From the NCBI GenBank assembly GCA_035627835.1, contig DASPKX010000172.1:66054-130053 (forward strand): a DNA stretch of 64,000 nucleotides, given 5' to 3'. The position numbers and the translations under genes are program-made. The number at the start of each line of letters is the position of its first letter. Position 1 is the stretch's first letter. The stretch is from DASPKX01 sp035627835 (GTDB taxonomy: Bacteria; Verrucomicrobiota; Verrucomicrobiia; Limisphaerales; SXQI01). Below the pieces are notes generated by a model. That model made no database searches. It saw nothing but the letters and a program-made list of their open reading frames with translations, and had not been told where the DNA came from. Positions 56,533 through 64,000 of this stretch are shown here, one piece after another.

Positions 56533-59500
56533 TTAAGCCTGCGCCGGACGTGCCGCTGGGTCGTCACCATGGCCAGTTGTCGGCGTGGCCGCAAGCGGCT
56601 TGCGCCGGAGTTTCAGCATGATGTCTGTCAGCAAACTGTAAACGCTCGGGATGATATAGAGCGTTAGGAATGTGCTGGTGATCATCCCGCCAACAACCGC
56701 GACACCCATCGGCCTCCGACTTTCGGCGCCGGCCCCGAAGCCAATGGCAATCGGCAAAATACCGGCGATCGTGGAGAAAGCGGTCATGAGAATCGGACGC
56801 AGACGAACAATGCCGGCCTGGTACATTGCTTCGCGGGAATCGACCCCCTGCTCGCGTTGTTGATTGGCAAATTCCACGAGAAGAATGGAGTTCTTCGTGA
56901 CGAGCCCGACCAGGAGAACCAACCCGATTTGGCTGAAGAGATTGATGTTCATCGCCGGGATCGGGGCATACCAGCCGAGCTTCCCACCGAGGTTCAGGAG
57001 CCAGAGCAAACCAAGCGCTCCGACACCGGCGAGCGGAACCGCCAGAATCACGGTAAACGGATGGACGAGGCTTTCGAACTGGGAAGCGAGCACCATATAA
57101 ACAATGACCAGCGCCAGCGCGAGCACGAACCAGACTTCAGCGCCCGCTTCGCGCAAATCCCGAGCTTCACCGCCCCAGCGATAAAGCATGCCTGCGGGGA
57201 GGTCATCTGTGAGCAAAGCTTCAACACGCTCCATGGCTGTGCCCAGAGGCACGCCAGTGGGCGTACCGGAAATGGTGGCGCTGCGAATCCGGTTGTAGTG
57301 CTCAATCACATTCGGCGCGGCGCCGACCTCGCGGGTGACAAGGGAACTGAGCTGGATAAGCCTGCCTTGGTTATTCCGCACGTAGAGCTGGTCAAGATCC
57401 TGGGGCTTGGAACGAGACCCCCGCTCGAGCTGCCCGATCACGTCATACTCTTTTCCTTCGATCTTAATGCGCGCAAGATCTAGGCCGCCGAAGAGAATCT
57501 GCATGCTGCGCGAGATATCTTCGATGGAGACGCCGAGTGTGGCTGCGCGATTGCGGTCAATGGAGATGCGAAGCTCGGGTTTAGTGACCTCAAACGAGGA
57601 ACGCACACCTATCAGGTAACCGCTCTGGCGAAGCTTGCCAGCAAGCGCGGTGACGTAGCGATTCAGCTCATCAAGATTTTGCCCTTGGATCACCAACTCG
57701 AATGGAGCGCCCATCCCGCGACCGAAGGCTTTCGGGATTTGCGGAATGGCAAGGGCGCCTTCGACCTGGCCCATCATGGTTTGGCGCAAGCCGCCGGGAG
57801 CGTTCACGATTTGCTGGACCGTTCGGTCCCGCTCGTCTTTGAGGCGGACGAACAAAATGCCTTGTGTGACCTGGCCCGGGCCGTTCATAGAAGGCGCCAC
57901 CACCGAGCCGTAACTCTGCACTTCAGGCACTTTCGAAAGGAGCTGTTCGGCTTCGCGAACCATGCGGTCGGTATATTCAACGGTGGAGCCTTCGGGGGTG
58001 ATGATGAAGCTCATCAACCGCCCCTTGTCCTCTTCCGGCAGGAACTCCTTTTCCAAGCCTTTGTAGGCGAGGACGGTCAGGCCCAGAGAGCCAATGCCAA
58101 TCAACAAAACGATGAAGCGGTGCCCAAGCGACCAGCGCAAAGAACGACCGTACGCGCGCGTCAGCGCGGCAACCATTCGGTCAAACACCCGCACCAGGGC
58201 GTTTGGTTTGTGCTCATGGATTGGCCGTAAGATTCGCGCGGCCATCATTGGCGTGAGCGAGAGCGCGACGAAAGCCGAGATCACCACTGACCCCGCCACT
58301 GCAACAGCGTACTCCACAAACAGCCGCCCGGTGGTGCTTGTTTGAAAGGCCAGAGGCAGGAAGACGGCGACCAGCGAGATGGTGATGGCGATGATCGCGA
58401 AGGAGATTTCTTTCATCGCCTCGTAGGAAGCGGCGAGCGGGTTTTTGCCCATCTCGATGTGCCGATGGATGTTTTCCAAGACAACGATTGCATCATCCAC
58501 AACGACGCCAATTGCCAGCACGAGCGCCAGCATGGTGAGAATGTTGATCGAGTACCCCAGGGCCTGAAGGATCATGAAGGTGCCGATAATTGACACCGGG
58601 ATCGCCACAGCAGGAATGATCGTGGAGCGAAGATTGCCCAGGAAGAGGAAGATGATCACGACAACGAGGATGAACGCGATCGCCAGCGTGACCCATACCT
58701 CCTCGATCGCGTGCTGGACATAGATCGATTCGTCATAATTGAGCACGAAGTTGATCCCTACTGGGATGGATCTCTTCAGATCTTCAAGTTCGCGCTTGAT
58801 GCCGGCAGCGACTTCGACGGTGTTCGCCTTTGATTGCTTAACAATGCCGAGAAAAATGCAAGGTTCACCATTGGCGCGAGCCATGGTTCGCTCATTCTCA
58901 ACGCCCGCGCGAGCCTCGCCGATATCGCGGAGGCGAATGATTTTCTCCCCGTCCCGGCGAATGACCAAATCGTTGAACTCCTGGGCGGACTTGAGCTGGC
59001 CGCGGGTTTCAATCGTCATCTCCCGATCGACGTTCTCGACACGCCCACTGGGGAGTTCGACGTGCTGCGCGCGCAACGCGTTCTGAACATCCAGAACGGT
59101 GACCTGATGCGCGGCCATGCGGGGGCTGTCCAACCAAAGGCGCATCGCGAAGCGCTTTTCGCCGGCAATCCAAACCGATGAAACGCCCGAGATTGTTTGA
59201 AACCGTGGCTTAATCTGGCGCTCAGCTATGCCGCTCAGCTCTTGCGGGTTGTACCGCTGGCTGGTGACGCCAATCCAGAGAACCGGAAAAGCGTCGGCAT
59301 CCTGCTTGGCAATGAGCGGCTCGCGAATATCTTCCGGGAGACGATCGCGGACGCGGGACACACGATCGCGCACATCCTGCGCGGCCAAATCAATCGGCCG
59401 CGCCAAAGTAAACTCGATGGTAATGTTGCTGACCTGCTCACGGCTCTGAGACGTGAGGGTGCGTATTCCTTCAATGGAATTTAAAGTCTCCTCGAGCGGC

Positions 59501-59694
59501 TCGGTGACTTCAGTTTCAACAACGGAAGCATTCGCGCCCGGATAAACGGTGGTGACGCTGACAATCGGCGGATCGATGTCGGGCAGCTCGCGGACAGGAA
59601 GCCGCAGCAGGCTGATAATGCCGAAGAGGACGAGCGACAGGCTCATCATCGTCGCAAGCACTGGCCTGCGGATGCTGATCTCGGGCAACTTCAT
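56533..59694 (-). CDS. RND-family efflux pump inner-membrane permease (AcrB/MexF-like)
   Basis: The 1053-residue protein has the HAE-1 layout: N-terminal helix (PVLATMMSLSLVLFGIISLL), periplasmic PN/PC segments, and twelve transmembrane helices in total. The proton relay is visible as paired aspartates in IGVVVDDAIVVLENIHRHI (helix 4), together with a lysine-containing counterpart region. GMLYRWGGEARDLREAG and the C-terminal NSILLVEFANQQREQG and RPILMTAFSTIAGILPIA are standard. It works with the adaptor encoded nine bases upstream. No TolC-type channel gene is present in the window. Substrate could be drugs, solvents or lipids. Confidence 0.95.
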   Translation of the reverse strand: MKLPEISIRRPVLATMMSLSLVLFGIISLLRLPVRELPDIDPPIVSVTTVYPGANASVVETEVTEPLEETLNSIEGIRTLTSQSREQVSNITIEFTLARPIDLAAQDVRDRVSRVRDRLPEDIREPLIAKQDADAFPVLWIGVTSQRYNPQELSGIAERQIKPRFQTISGVSSVWIAGEKRFAMRLWLDSPRMAAHQVTVLDVQNALRAQHVELPSGRVENVDREMTIETRGQLKSAQEFNDLVIRRDGEKIIRLRDIGEARAGVENERTMARANGEPCIFLGIVKQSKANTVEVAAGIKRELEDLKRSIPVGINFVLNYDESIYVQHAIEEVWVTLAIAFILVVVIIFLFLGNLRSTIIPAVAIPVSIIGTFMILQALGYSINILTMLALVLAIGVVVDDAIVVLENIHRHIEMGKNPLAASYEAMKEISFAIIAITISLVAVFLPLAFQTSTTGRLFVEYAVAVAGSVVISAFVALSLTPMMAARILRPIHEHKPNALVRVFDRMVAALTRAYGRSLRWSLGHRFIVLLIGIGSLGLTVLAYKGLEKEFLPEEDKGRLMSFIITPEGSTVEYTDRMVREAEQLLSKVPEVQSYGSVVAPSMNGPGQVTQGILFVRLKDERDRTVQQIVNAPGGLRQTMMGQVEGALAIPQIPKAFGRGMGAPFELVIQGQNLDELNRYVTALAGKLRQSGYLIGVRSSFEVTKPELRISIDRNRAATLGVSIEDISRSMQILFGGLDLARIKIEGKEYDVIGQLERGSRSKPQDLDQLYVRNNQGRLIQLSSLVTREVGAAPNVIEHYNRIRSATISGTPTGVPLGTAMERVEALLTDDLPAGMLYRWGGEARDLREAGAEVWFVLALALVIVYMVLASQFESLVHPFTVILAVPLAGVGALGLLWLLNLGGKLGWYAPIPAMNINLFSQIGLVLLVGLVTKNSILLVEFANQQREQGVDSREAMYQAGIVRLRPILMTAFSTIAGILPIAIGFGAGAESRRPMGVAVVGGMITSTFLTLYIIPSVYSLLTDIMLKLRRKPLAATPTTGHGDDPAARPAQA

Positions 59695-59703
59695 GGAAAA
59701 TCC

Positions 59704-60810
59704 TTAAGCGGCGGGTTTGGTTTTCGGGAGGTAGGGAGCGGCGGCCTCCGGCGGAGCCAGACGGACTTTGGAGCCCGGCCCAATCTTTTGAAACCCTTCA
59801 ACAATGATTTTGTCACCGGGTTTCACGCCTTCAAGAACTTCGATTTGCCCTTCCAGTCTTACGCCGGTTCGAATGCGGCGCAATTGAGCCGTCTCTTGCT
59901 GATCGACAACCCAAATCATCGCGCCGCCGTTGTCGGCCACCTGGCTGATGGCGACTTCCGGGATGACCACGGAATTATCACGGATCGTGAGGGTAAGATC
60001 GAGGTTTGCGAACATGCCGGGCTTCAGGTCGCCTTTGGGATTGGGGATTTCAGCTTTCACCAAGGCCGTTCTCGTCTGGGGGTCGACGAAGGGCGAAACG
60101 AAGAAGACGACCCCATTAAAGACGCGCCCGCCAAAGGCGGCGACTGTGACCTGGATTTGTTGCTTCACCGAGAGTTGTGTGAGAAAACGCTCCGGCACAT
60201 TGAACTCGACCTTCACAGGGTCGTAGTCGATCAGCCATGTAAGAACTGTTTGCGGGGTGACCAACTGGCCGGGGCTGATGTTGCGTGCGCCGACGACCCC
60301 TTCGAAGGGAGCGGCGACGCGGGTGTCCTCTAATCGGCGGCGGTTCAATGAAAGAGCGGCGCGATTGGCATCAAAGGCGGAGGCGAGCTGATCGAACTCC
60401 TGCTGCGAGATGAGCTTATCGTTCAGGAGCTGGCGGCCGCGCTCGAAGTTTACCTGGGTCAGCTTGGAGTTTGCTTCCTGCTCCGCAACCTGGGCAGCCA
60501 GCTTGCTGTCATCAAGAACGATGAGGAGCTGGCCCTTTTTCACCTCCTGGCCTTCCTGAAAGCTGATCTCCTTCACGATGCCTTCGGTCTCGGCCCGAAT
60601 CTCGACCATTTCATTAGCTTGAACGGTTCCGACGAGCGAGAGCTGCTCGGCGACGGGCTGCTGGCGGGCCTCCACGGCAACGACTTGCATGGCCATGGCG
60701 CCGGACGCTCCGCCTCCAGGGCCGGGAGCGGCGGTCTTCTTCTTGCAACCCGCAACGGGGATGAGAAGCGCCAGCAAAATTAAGACGTGAGCTAACAAGA
60801 TGCTTTGCAT
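59704..60810 (-). CDS. RND efflux periplasmic adaptor (membrane fusion) lipoprotein
   Basis: The 368-residue adaptor has a lipobox VAGC (Cys22) followed by a Lys-rich stretch. Then come the lipoyl half (GTVQANEMVEIRAETEGIVKEISFQEGQEVKKGQLLIVLDD), the alpha-helical hairpin (LAAQVAEQEANSKLTQVNFERGRQLLNDKLISQQEFDQLASAFDANRAAL), the second lipoyl half (RVAAPFEGVVGARNISPGQLV) and the beta-barrel and membrane-proximal domains (AVISQ..IWVVD, IEVLEGVKPGDKIIVEGFQKI). It is the first gene of the pump operon. The promoter lies in the 244-base divergent gap before the glycine-zipper gene. Confidence 0.94.
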   Translation of the reverse strand: MQSILLAHVLILLALLIPVAGCKKKTAAPGPGGGASGAMAMQVVAVEARQQPVAEQLSLVGTVQANEMVEIRAETEGIVKEISFQEGQEVKKGQLLIVLDDSKLAAQVAEQEANSKLTQVNFERGRQLLNDKLISQQEFDQLASAFDANRAALSLNRRRLEDTRVAAPFEGVVGARNISPGQLVTPQTVLTWLIDYDPVKVEFNVPERFLTQLSVKQQIQVTVAAFGGRVFNGVVFFVSPFVDPQTRTALVKAEIPNPKGDLKPGMFANLDLTLTIRDNSVVIPEVAISQVADNGGAMIWVVDQQETAQLRRIRTGVRLEGQIEVLEGVKPGDKIIVEGFQKIGPGSKVRLAPPEAAAPYLPKTKPAA

Positions 60811-60884
60811 GGTGGAAAAATTGGAAACGAGGGGCCGACATAGAGGCTCCCTGCCCTCCTAACCATGAGCAAATTAGGCTGCTG

Positions 60885-60898
60885 TGCCAATTCCGCCA
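60885..60898 (-). repeat. 14-bp match to the tRNA-Leu 5' region
   Basis: On the minus strand, TGGCGGAATTGGCA is identical to the acceptor/D-arm segment of the tRNA-Leu gene at 8313-8399. It lies in a divergent intergenic gap and has no tRNA structure of its own. It may be a remnant of a tRNA-targeted element or a coincidence. Confidence 0.3.
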
Positions 60899-61054
60899 GT
60901 TAAAAGGAACAGCTCGCAAGACCCTGGAAAGCCGCGCAAGACGTTCATGGACAACGCCGGGGGTGCAGCCTCCATTTGCCAACGGTGACGAAAGCGCTAC
61001 TTTCTGCGCACTCGAATAGGCGCAGCCCCGCTGCGTCTAAACAGCAGTGACGAT

Positions 61055-61651
61055 ATGAAGGTCGCGGTCGCAATCCTAATGGCAATCCTCGCAATGCCCG
61101 TTCAAGCCCAACTGTTTTCTCGTGAAGCATTGGGTGGCGCAGCCCTTGGCGGGTTGGCAGGCGGGATCATCGGCCATAACCAGGGCCGCAAGACTGCGGA
61201 AGGCGCGGCTATTGGCGCTGGAGCCGGATTGCTGCTCGGCGCGATTGCAGGACAGGCTCGCCAGGAACGGCAGGCATATGCGACGGCCGCGCCGGTTTAT
61301 GCAGCCCCGGCCCCGGCGTATAACCGTCCGAATTACGCGGTCACTGGGGCCGTCCTCGGCGGGGTGGCTGGCGGCGTGATTGGCCACAACAACGGACGCC
61401 ACACAGCGGAAGGGATCGCGATTGGCGCTGGCGCCGGGCTGTTGCTCGGCGCAGTGGCTGAACACCAGGCGCGCCGCAACGCCGCCGCGGCCGCTGCGGC
61501 ACAGCCTACAGTCACTTACGTGACGGAAGCTCCTGTGGTTGCTCAAGCCACTCCTGGCCCCGCCCAAAACGTCACCATTGTGAACCACAACTACCCCGCA
61601 GCGCCTCAGCCCACGGCCATGACGGGCGCCAATGCTCTTTTCGGTCGTTAA
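61055..61651 (+). CDS. Secreted protein with two glycine-zipper (YMGG-like) segments
   Basis: The 198-residue product has a signal peptide (MKVAVAILMAILAMPVQA|Q). Two nearly identical glycine-zipper segments follow: LGGAALGGLAGGIIGHNQGRKTAEGAAIGAGAGLLLGAIAG (~25-65) and VTGAVLGGVAGGVIGHNNGRHTAEGIAIGAGAGLLLGAVAE (~95-135). They arose by internal duplication and have GxxxG helix-packing spacing. The linker and tail are Ala/Pro/Tyr-rich. Such proteins usually insert in or associate with the outer membrane. It is probably in the envelope cluster that continues with the LpoB-like gene 33 bases downstream. Confidence 0.85.
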   Translation: MKVAVAILMAILAMPVQAQLFSREALGGAALGGLAGGIIGHNQGRKTAEGAAIGAGAGLLLGAIAGQARQERQAYATAAPVYAAPAPAYNRPNYAVTGAVLGGVAGGVIGHNNGRHTAEGIAIGAGAGLLLGAVAEHQARRNAAAAAAAQPTVTYVTEAPVVAQATPGPAQNVTIVNHNYPAAPQPTAMTGANALFGR

Positions 61652-61684
61652 TTCATCACCCATCCTGAGCTATCTTTTGAAGCT

Positions 61685-62311
61685 ATGAAGCTGAACCATG
61701 TAAAAGTCCTCTCCCTCGCCACCGCTGCGTCATTCCTTGTGGGATGCGCGAGCAGCGGCGTGAAAAATCCTTCCGGCGTGCCGGTCACGCAAATGAACGC
61801 GGACGAGCGCGGTTTCGTGGCGGGGACAGGCATCGAGTCGCAGGATCTGGTCGCCGTCACCGATAAGATGGCCCGCAGCATCCTGGACACTCCACAAATC
61901 CAGAAGGCGCAAGGAACCCCTCGCGTCGTGCTGCTGCCGGTGAACAACGACACCCGGTTCACCATCAACAAAGACATTTTCACCACTCGCATGCGGGCGC
62001 TGTTAAACAGCCGTTCCCGTGGCCGCGTCATCTTCCTCGCGCGTGAGAATATGCAAGCCCTCGAGCGTGAGCGTGAGCTGAAGCAATCAGGCCAAGTGAC
62101 CACCAGCAGCGATCCAAATGTGGTCGAGTTCAAGGGCGCGGATTTCTTCCTGACAGGCAAGCTGTCCGGCATGAGCACACGCGCGAGCGCCGGCACCAGC
62201 GATTTCGTGCTATACACTTTCCAACTGATCGATGCGCGCACGAGCGACATCATCTGGGAAGACTTCGCCGAAATTAAGAAGCAAGGGCTGGAAGACGCCG
62301 CATACCGTTAA
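61685..62311 (+). CDS. lpoB: LpoB-like outer-membrane lipoprotein (penicillin-binding-protein activator family)
   Basis: The 208-residue lipoprotein has a lipobox LVGC (Cys21), a disordered linker, then an LpoB-type domain: VAVTDKMARSILDTPQIQK, PRVVLLPVNNDTRFTINKDIFTTRMRALLNSRSRGRVIFLARENM, and GADFFLTGKLSGMSTRAS...VLYTFQLIDARTSDIIWED. In E. coli LpoB stimulates PBP1b from the outer membrane. The downstream COG3014 and YcfL-type genes match a conserved lpoB neighbourhood. Whether a PBP1b-like target exists is not shown here. Confidence 0.88.
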   Translation: MKLNHVKVLSLATAASFLVGCASSGVKNPSGVPVTQMNADERGFVAGTGIESQDLVAVTDKMARSILDTPQIQKAQGTPRVVLLPVNNDTRFTINKDIFTTRMRALLNSRSRGRVIFLARENMQALERERELKQSGQVTTSSDPNVVEFKGADFFLTGKLSGMSTRASAGTSDFVLYTFQLIDARTSDIIWEDFAEIKKQGLEDAAYR

Positions 62312-62335
62312 GCTTAGGCTGAGGTATATTGCCGC

Positions 62336-63493
62336 ATGAACCGCCTGACCTGCAGCATTGCAGCCGCGAGCGCTTTGTTACTCGCAGGCTGCGCCACGAC
62401 CCAGCGCGCCACATGGACTCCCACAGGGGACGCGTTGACGGACGGGCGCACCGCCATCGCGCAAGGACCTGCGAAGGACAAAATGCTTTGGCAGTACCGC
62501 ACCGCTGTGACCGCGATGCGCCGTGGAAATCTGCAGGAAGCCAAGCAGTTGCTGGACGATGCGATCCTCACGCTGGGCGGCATTCAAGTGGGTGACAAGA
62601 GCGCGAAAAAGGCGCGGCGACTGTTCTCTGCTGAGGAGAGTAAAAACTTCATTGGCGAGCCATACGAGCGGTCGATGGCTTACTTCTACCGCGGAATTCT
62701 CTATTGGATGGACGGCGAGCCGGACAACGCGCGCGCCTGTTTCCGCAGCGCGCAGTTCGAGGATAGCGACCTGGAAAATAGCGCGTATTCCGGCGACTAC
62801 GTTCTGTTCGATTATCTGGACGCGCTGATCACGGCGAAGCTCGGTGGTGATGCGGCTGACGTGCTGAAGCGCGCTCGGGCGTCGGTCAAGAACGACGCAC
62901 CGCCAGAGATCAATCCCAAAGCGAACACGCTCGTGTTTCTCGAGTTCGGGCAAGGGCCGACCAAGTATGCTGCCGGGGAGTTTAATGAGCAGCTCAGGAT
63001 TCGCCCCGGCAACTCGGTCGCGCGGGGCGCGATCGTGAGCGCGGGCGGCAAGACGGTGCGGGTGGGCGCCCACGACGATGTGAGCTATCAGGCGACCACG
63101 CGAGGCGGGCGCGTGATGGACCACATCCTTGCGAACAAAGCGGTTTTTAAATCGACGACAGATAATATCGGCAATGCAGCCATCATCAGCGGGATGGCTG
63201 TGGGCGCGGCGGATCGACGGAATAGCGAAGTGGCTCTCGGGCTTGCTGCGTTTGGTGTGCTCAGCAAAATTGTGTCCGCAAGCACGACTCCGCGCGCGGA
63301 CACACGCACCTGGGACAACCTTCCGCAATACATCAGTTTTGCCGCGCTTCAGCTTCCTCCAGGCACACATGAGGTTACAGTCGATTTCTTTGATGGGGGT
63401 GGAAACGTGATCCCTTCCCGGAGCCGCAAGGTGTCAGTGAATGTGCCTTCCACTGGCAATGACGTGGTGATTTTCGCGAGTGACCGAATTTAA
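62336..63493 (+). CDS. COG3014-like TPR lipoprotein
   Basis: The 385-residue lipoprotein has a lipobox LAGC (Cys19). The N-terminal half contains TPR-like helices (WQYRTAVTAMRRGNLQEAKQLLDDAI, ERSMAYFYRGILYWMDGEPDNARACFRSAQFED, VLFDYLDALITAKLG). The C-terminal half has strands ending in a PEGA-like unit (FAALQLPPGTHEVTVDFFDGGGNVIPSRSRKVSVNV). This organisation matches COG3014 lipoproteins found beside lpoB and ycfL in several phyla. A role in outer-membrane or peptidoglycan homeostasis is inferred from that context. Confidence 0.8.
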   Translation: MNRLTCSIAAASALLLAGCATTQRATWTPTGDALTDGRTAIAQGPAKDKMLWQYRTAVTAMRRGNLQEAKQLLDDAILTLGGIQVGDKSAKKARRLFSAEESKNFIGEPYERSMAYFYRGILYWMDGEPDNARACFRSAQFEDSDLENSAYSGDYVLFDYLDALITAKLGGDAADVLKRARASVKNDAPPEINPKANTLVFLEFGQGPTKYAAGEFNEQLRIRPGNSVARGAIVSAGGKTVRVGAHDDVSYQATTRGGRVMDHILANKAVFKSTTDNIGNAAIISGMAVGAADRRNSEVALGLAAFGVLSKIVSASTTPRADTRTWDNLPQYISFAALQLPPGTHEVTVDFFDGGGNVIPSRSRKVSVNVPSTGNDVVIFASDRI

Positions 63494-63505
63494 GATAAAA
63501 CGTTT

Positions 63506-63922
63506 ATGAAAATTCTTCGTTTGTCCATTTGCACAGCCCTTGTTGCCTCGGCGGTTCTGACAGGTTGCCATACCGGCGGCGCATACACGCCCCGAAACAC
63601 GCAGCGCTATGCTGTTGAGAACGACGAGCCGTTCGTCGCGATGAGCAGCGGCGTGCAGCGGTCAGTGACCTGCAGCGGCATTCAGCAACGGGTGCGCGAG
63701 GACGGCCGTCTGGAACTGGTCGCAAACCTGCGCAATCGTGAAGCGCGCCGCATCCAAATCCAGGTGAGCTGCGTGTTCAAGGACGAGAATGGATTCCCGA
63801 CCGGCGACGAAACACCATGGCAGGACTTGATCTTAACGGAGCGGGCCCAGGAAGGCGTGAAGTTCGTTTCGATGAATGAGAAAGCTCGCAAATACACCGT
63901 TCGGGCGCGCGAAGCACGCTAG
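63506..63922 (+). CDS. YcfL-like (DUF1425) lipoprotein
   Basis: The 138-residue lipoprotein has a lipobox LTGC (Cys21) and a single beta-sandwich domain resembling YcfL/DUF1425: SGIQQRVREDGRLELVANLRNREARRIQIQVSCVFKDENGFPTGDETPWQDLILTERAQEGVKFVSMN. In E. coli ycfL lies directly beside lpoB, and here it follows the COG3014 gene by 12 bases. A function has not been established for the family, but the conserved linkage suggests cell-wall synthase regulation. Confidence 0.83.
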   Translation: MKILRLSICTALVASAVLTGCHTGGAYTPRNTQRYAVENDEPFVAMSSGVQRSVTCSGIQQRVREDGRLELVANLRNREARRIQIQVSCVFKDENGFPTGDETPWQDLILTERAQEGVKFVSMNEKARKYTVRAREAR

Positions 63923-63962
63923 ACCCTGGTGAATTTGCGGGAAGCGCAGCCGTCTAATTCCT

Positions 63963-64000
63963 ATGCGTAACAAACTCTTTTTGGCCCTCGCGAGCGGCAT
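63963..64000 (+). CDS. Start of a secreted protein cut by the right edge
   Basis: An ATG at 63963 opens a frame reading MRNKLFLALASG, the start of a signal peptide, 40 bases after the YcfL-like stop on the same strand. It is probably the next member of the lipoprotein cluster. Only 12 codons are visible. Confidence 0.5.
   Translation, partial: MRNKLFLALASG

Noticed and set aside
62378..63370. 330-codon minus-strand frame opposite the COG3014 lipoprotein
   Set aside because: It is an antisense shadow with arginine/histidine-rich composition and no recognisable motif.

Overview
The window looks like chromosomal DNA of a high-GC Gram-negative bacterium of the Verrucomicrobiota, probably a Pedosphaera/Limisphaerales-type lineage. 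This is an inference from gene content: an LPS-type outer membrane (LpxB, an LptF/G permease, a TonB-ExbB-ExbD set, an RND pump, an LpoB cluster), many secreted proteins sharing a short C-terminal 'nWt...FYR' module, UnbV/ASPIC and PQQ-like propeller proteins, and an ECF sigma factor fused to a membrane-spanning C-terminal extension. No rRNA was seen. Three tRNAs are present: Leu(CAA), Ser(CGA) and Arg(ACG).

Layout. 0-8.3 kb: a secreted two-repeat protein, then a tightly packed minus-strand operon of a flavin halogenase-like protein, a UnbV/FG-GAP lipoprotein, a TPR lipoprotein and an M19 dipeptidase. 8.3-25.6 kb: mostly housekeeping genes (RidA, CAP protein, DUF6428, YbaL-type antiporter, an ice-binding-like protein divergent from a two-component pair, an LptF/G permease coupled to a GAF histidine kinase, MgtC-like, FHA, ABC-F, HisD-HisC, and a 50-residue membrane protein). 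25.7-30.3 kb: TonB/ExbB/ExbD, a ceramide-glucosyltransferase-like enzyme and an orphan GspE/PilB ATPase. 30.3-40.7 kb: a tandem REP array, a type III polyketide synthase, secreted proteins, phosphatidylserine decarboxylase and the fused sigma factor. 40.7-47.8 kb is an accessory region with small unrecognised genes, several intergenic repeat families and a lower-GC three-gene operon. 47.9-64 kb: FabI, a GlcD-type oxidase, a broken REP-associated transposase (RAYT) between REP copies, then a long minus-strand run (RND adaptor and pump, EEP phosphatase, PQQ propeller, Gfo/Idh oxidoreductase, LpxB, uracil-DNA glycosylase), and finally an LpoB/COG3014/YcfL lipoprotein cluster.

The best candidate for an undescribed system is the operon at 44455-46381. 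Two paralogous proteins, each ending in a winged-helix-like module with a GCY-x4-NHS signature, are translationally coupled (4-bp overlaps) to a third protein with an RN-x5-H motif reminiscent of HEPN ribonucleases and its own C-terminal winged-helix-like segment. A perfect 13-bp inverted repeat covers the first start codon. It resembles an autoregulated defence or toxin-antitoxin locus, but this is inference. Second in interest is the REP/RAYT complement: about nine REP copies in 20 kb and a RAYT gene interrupted by one in-frame amber codon. Third is an 81-bp structured inverted repeat at 40721-40801.
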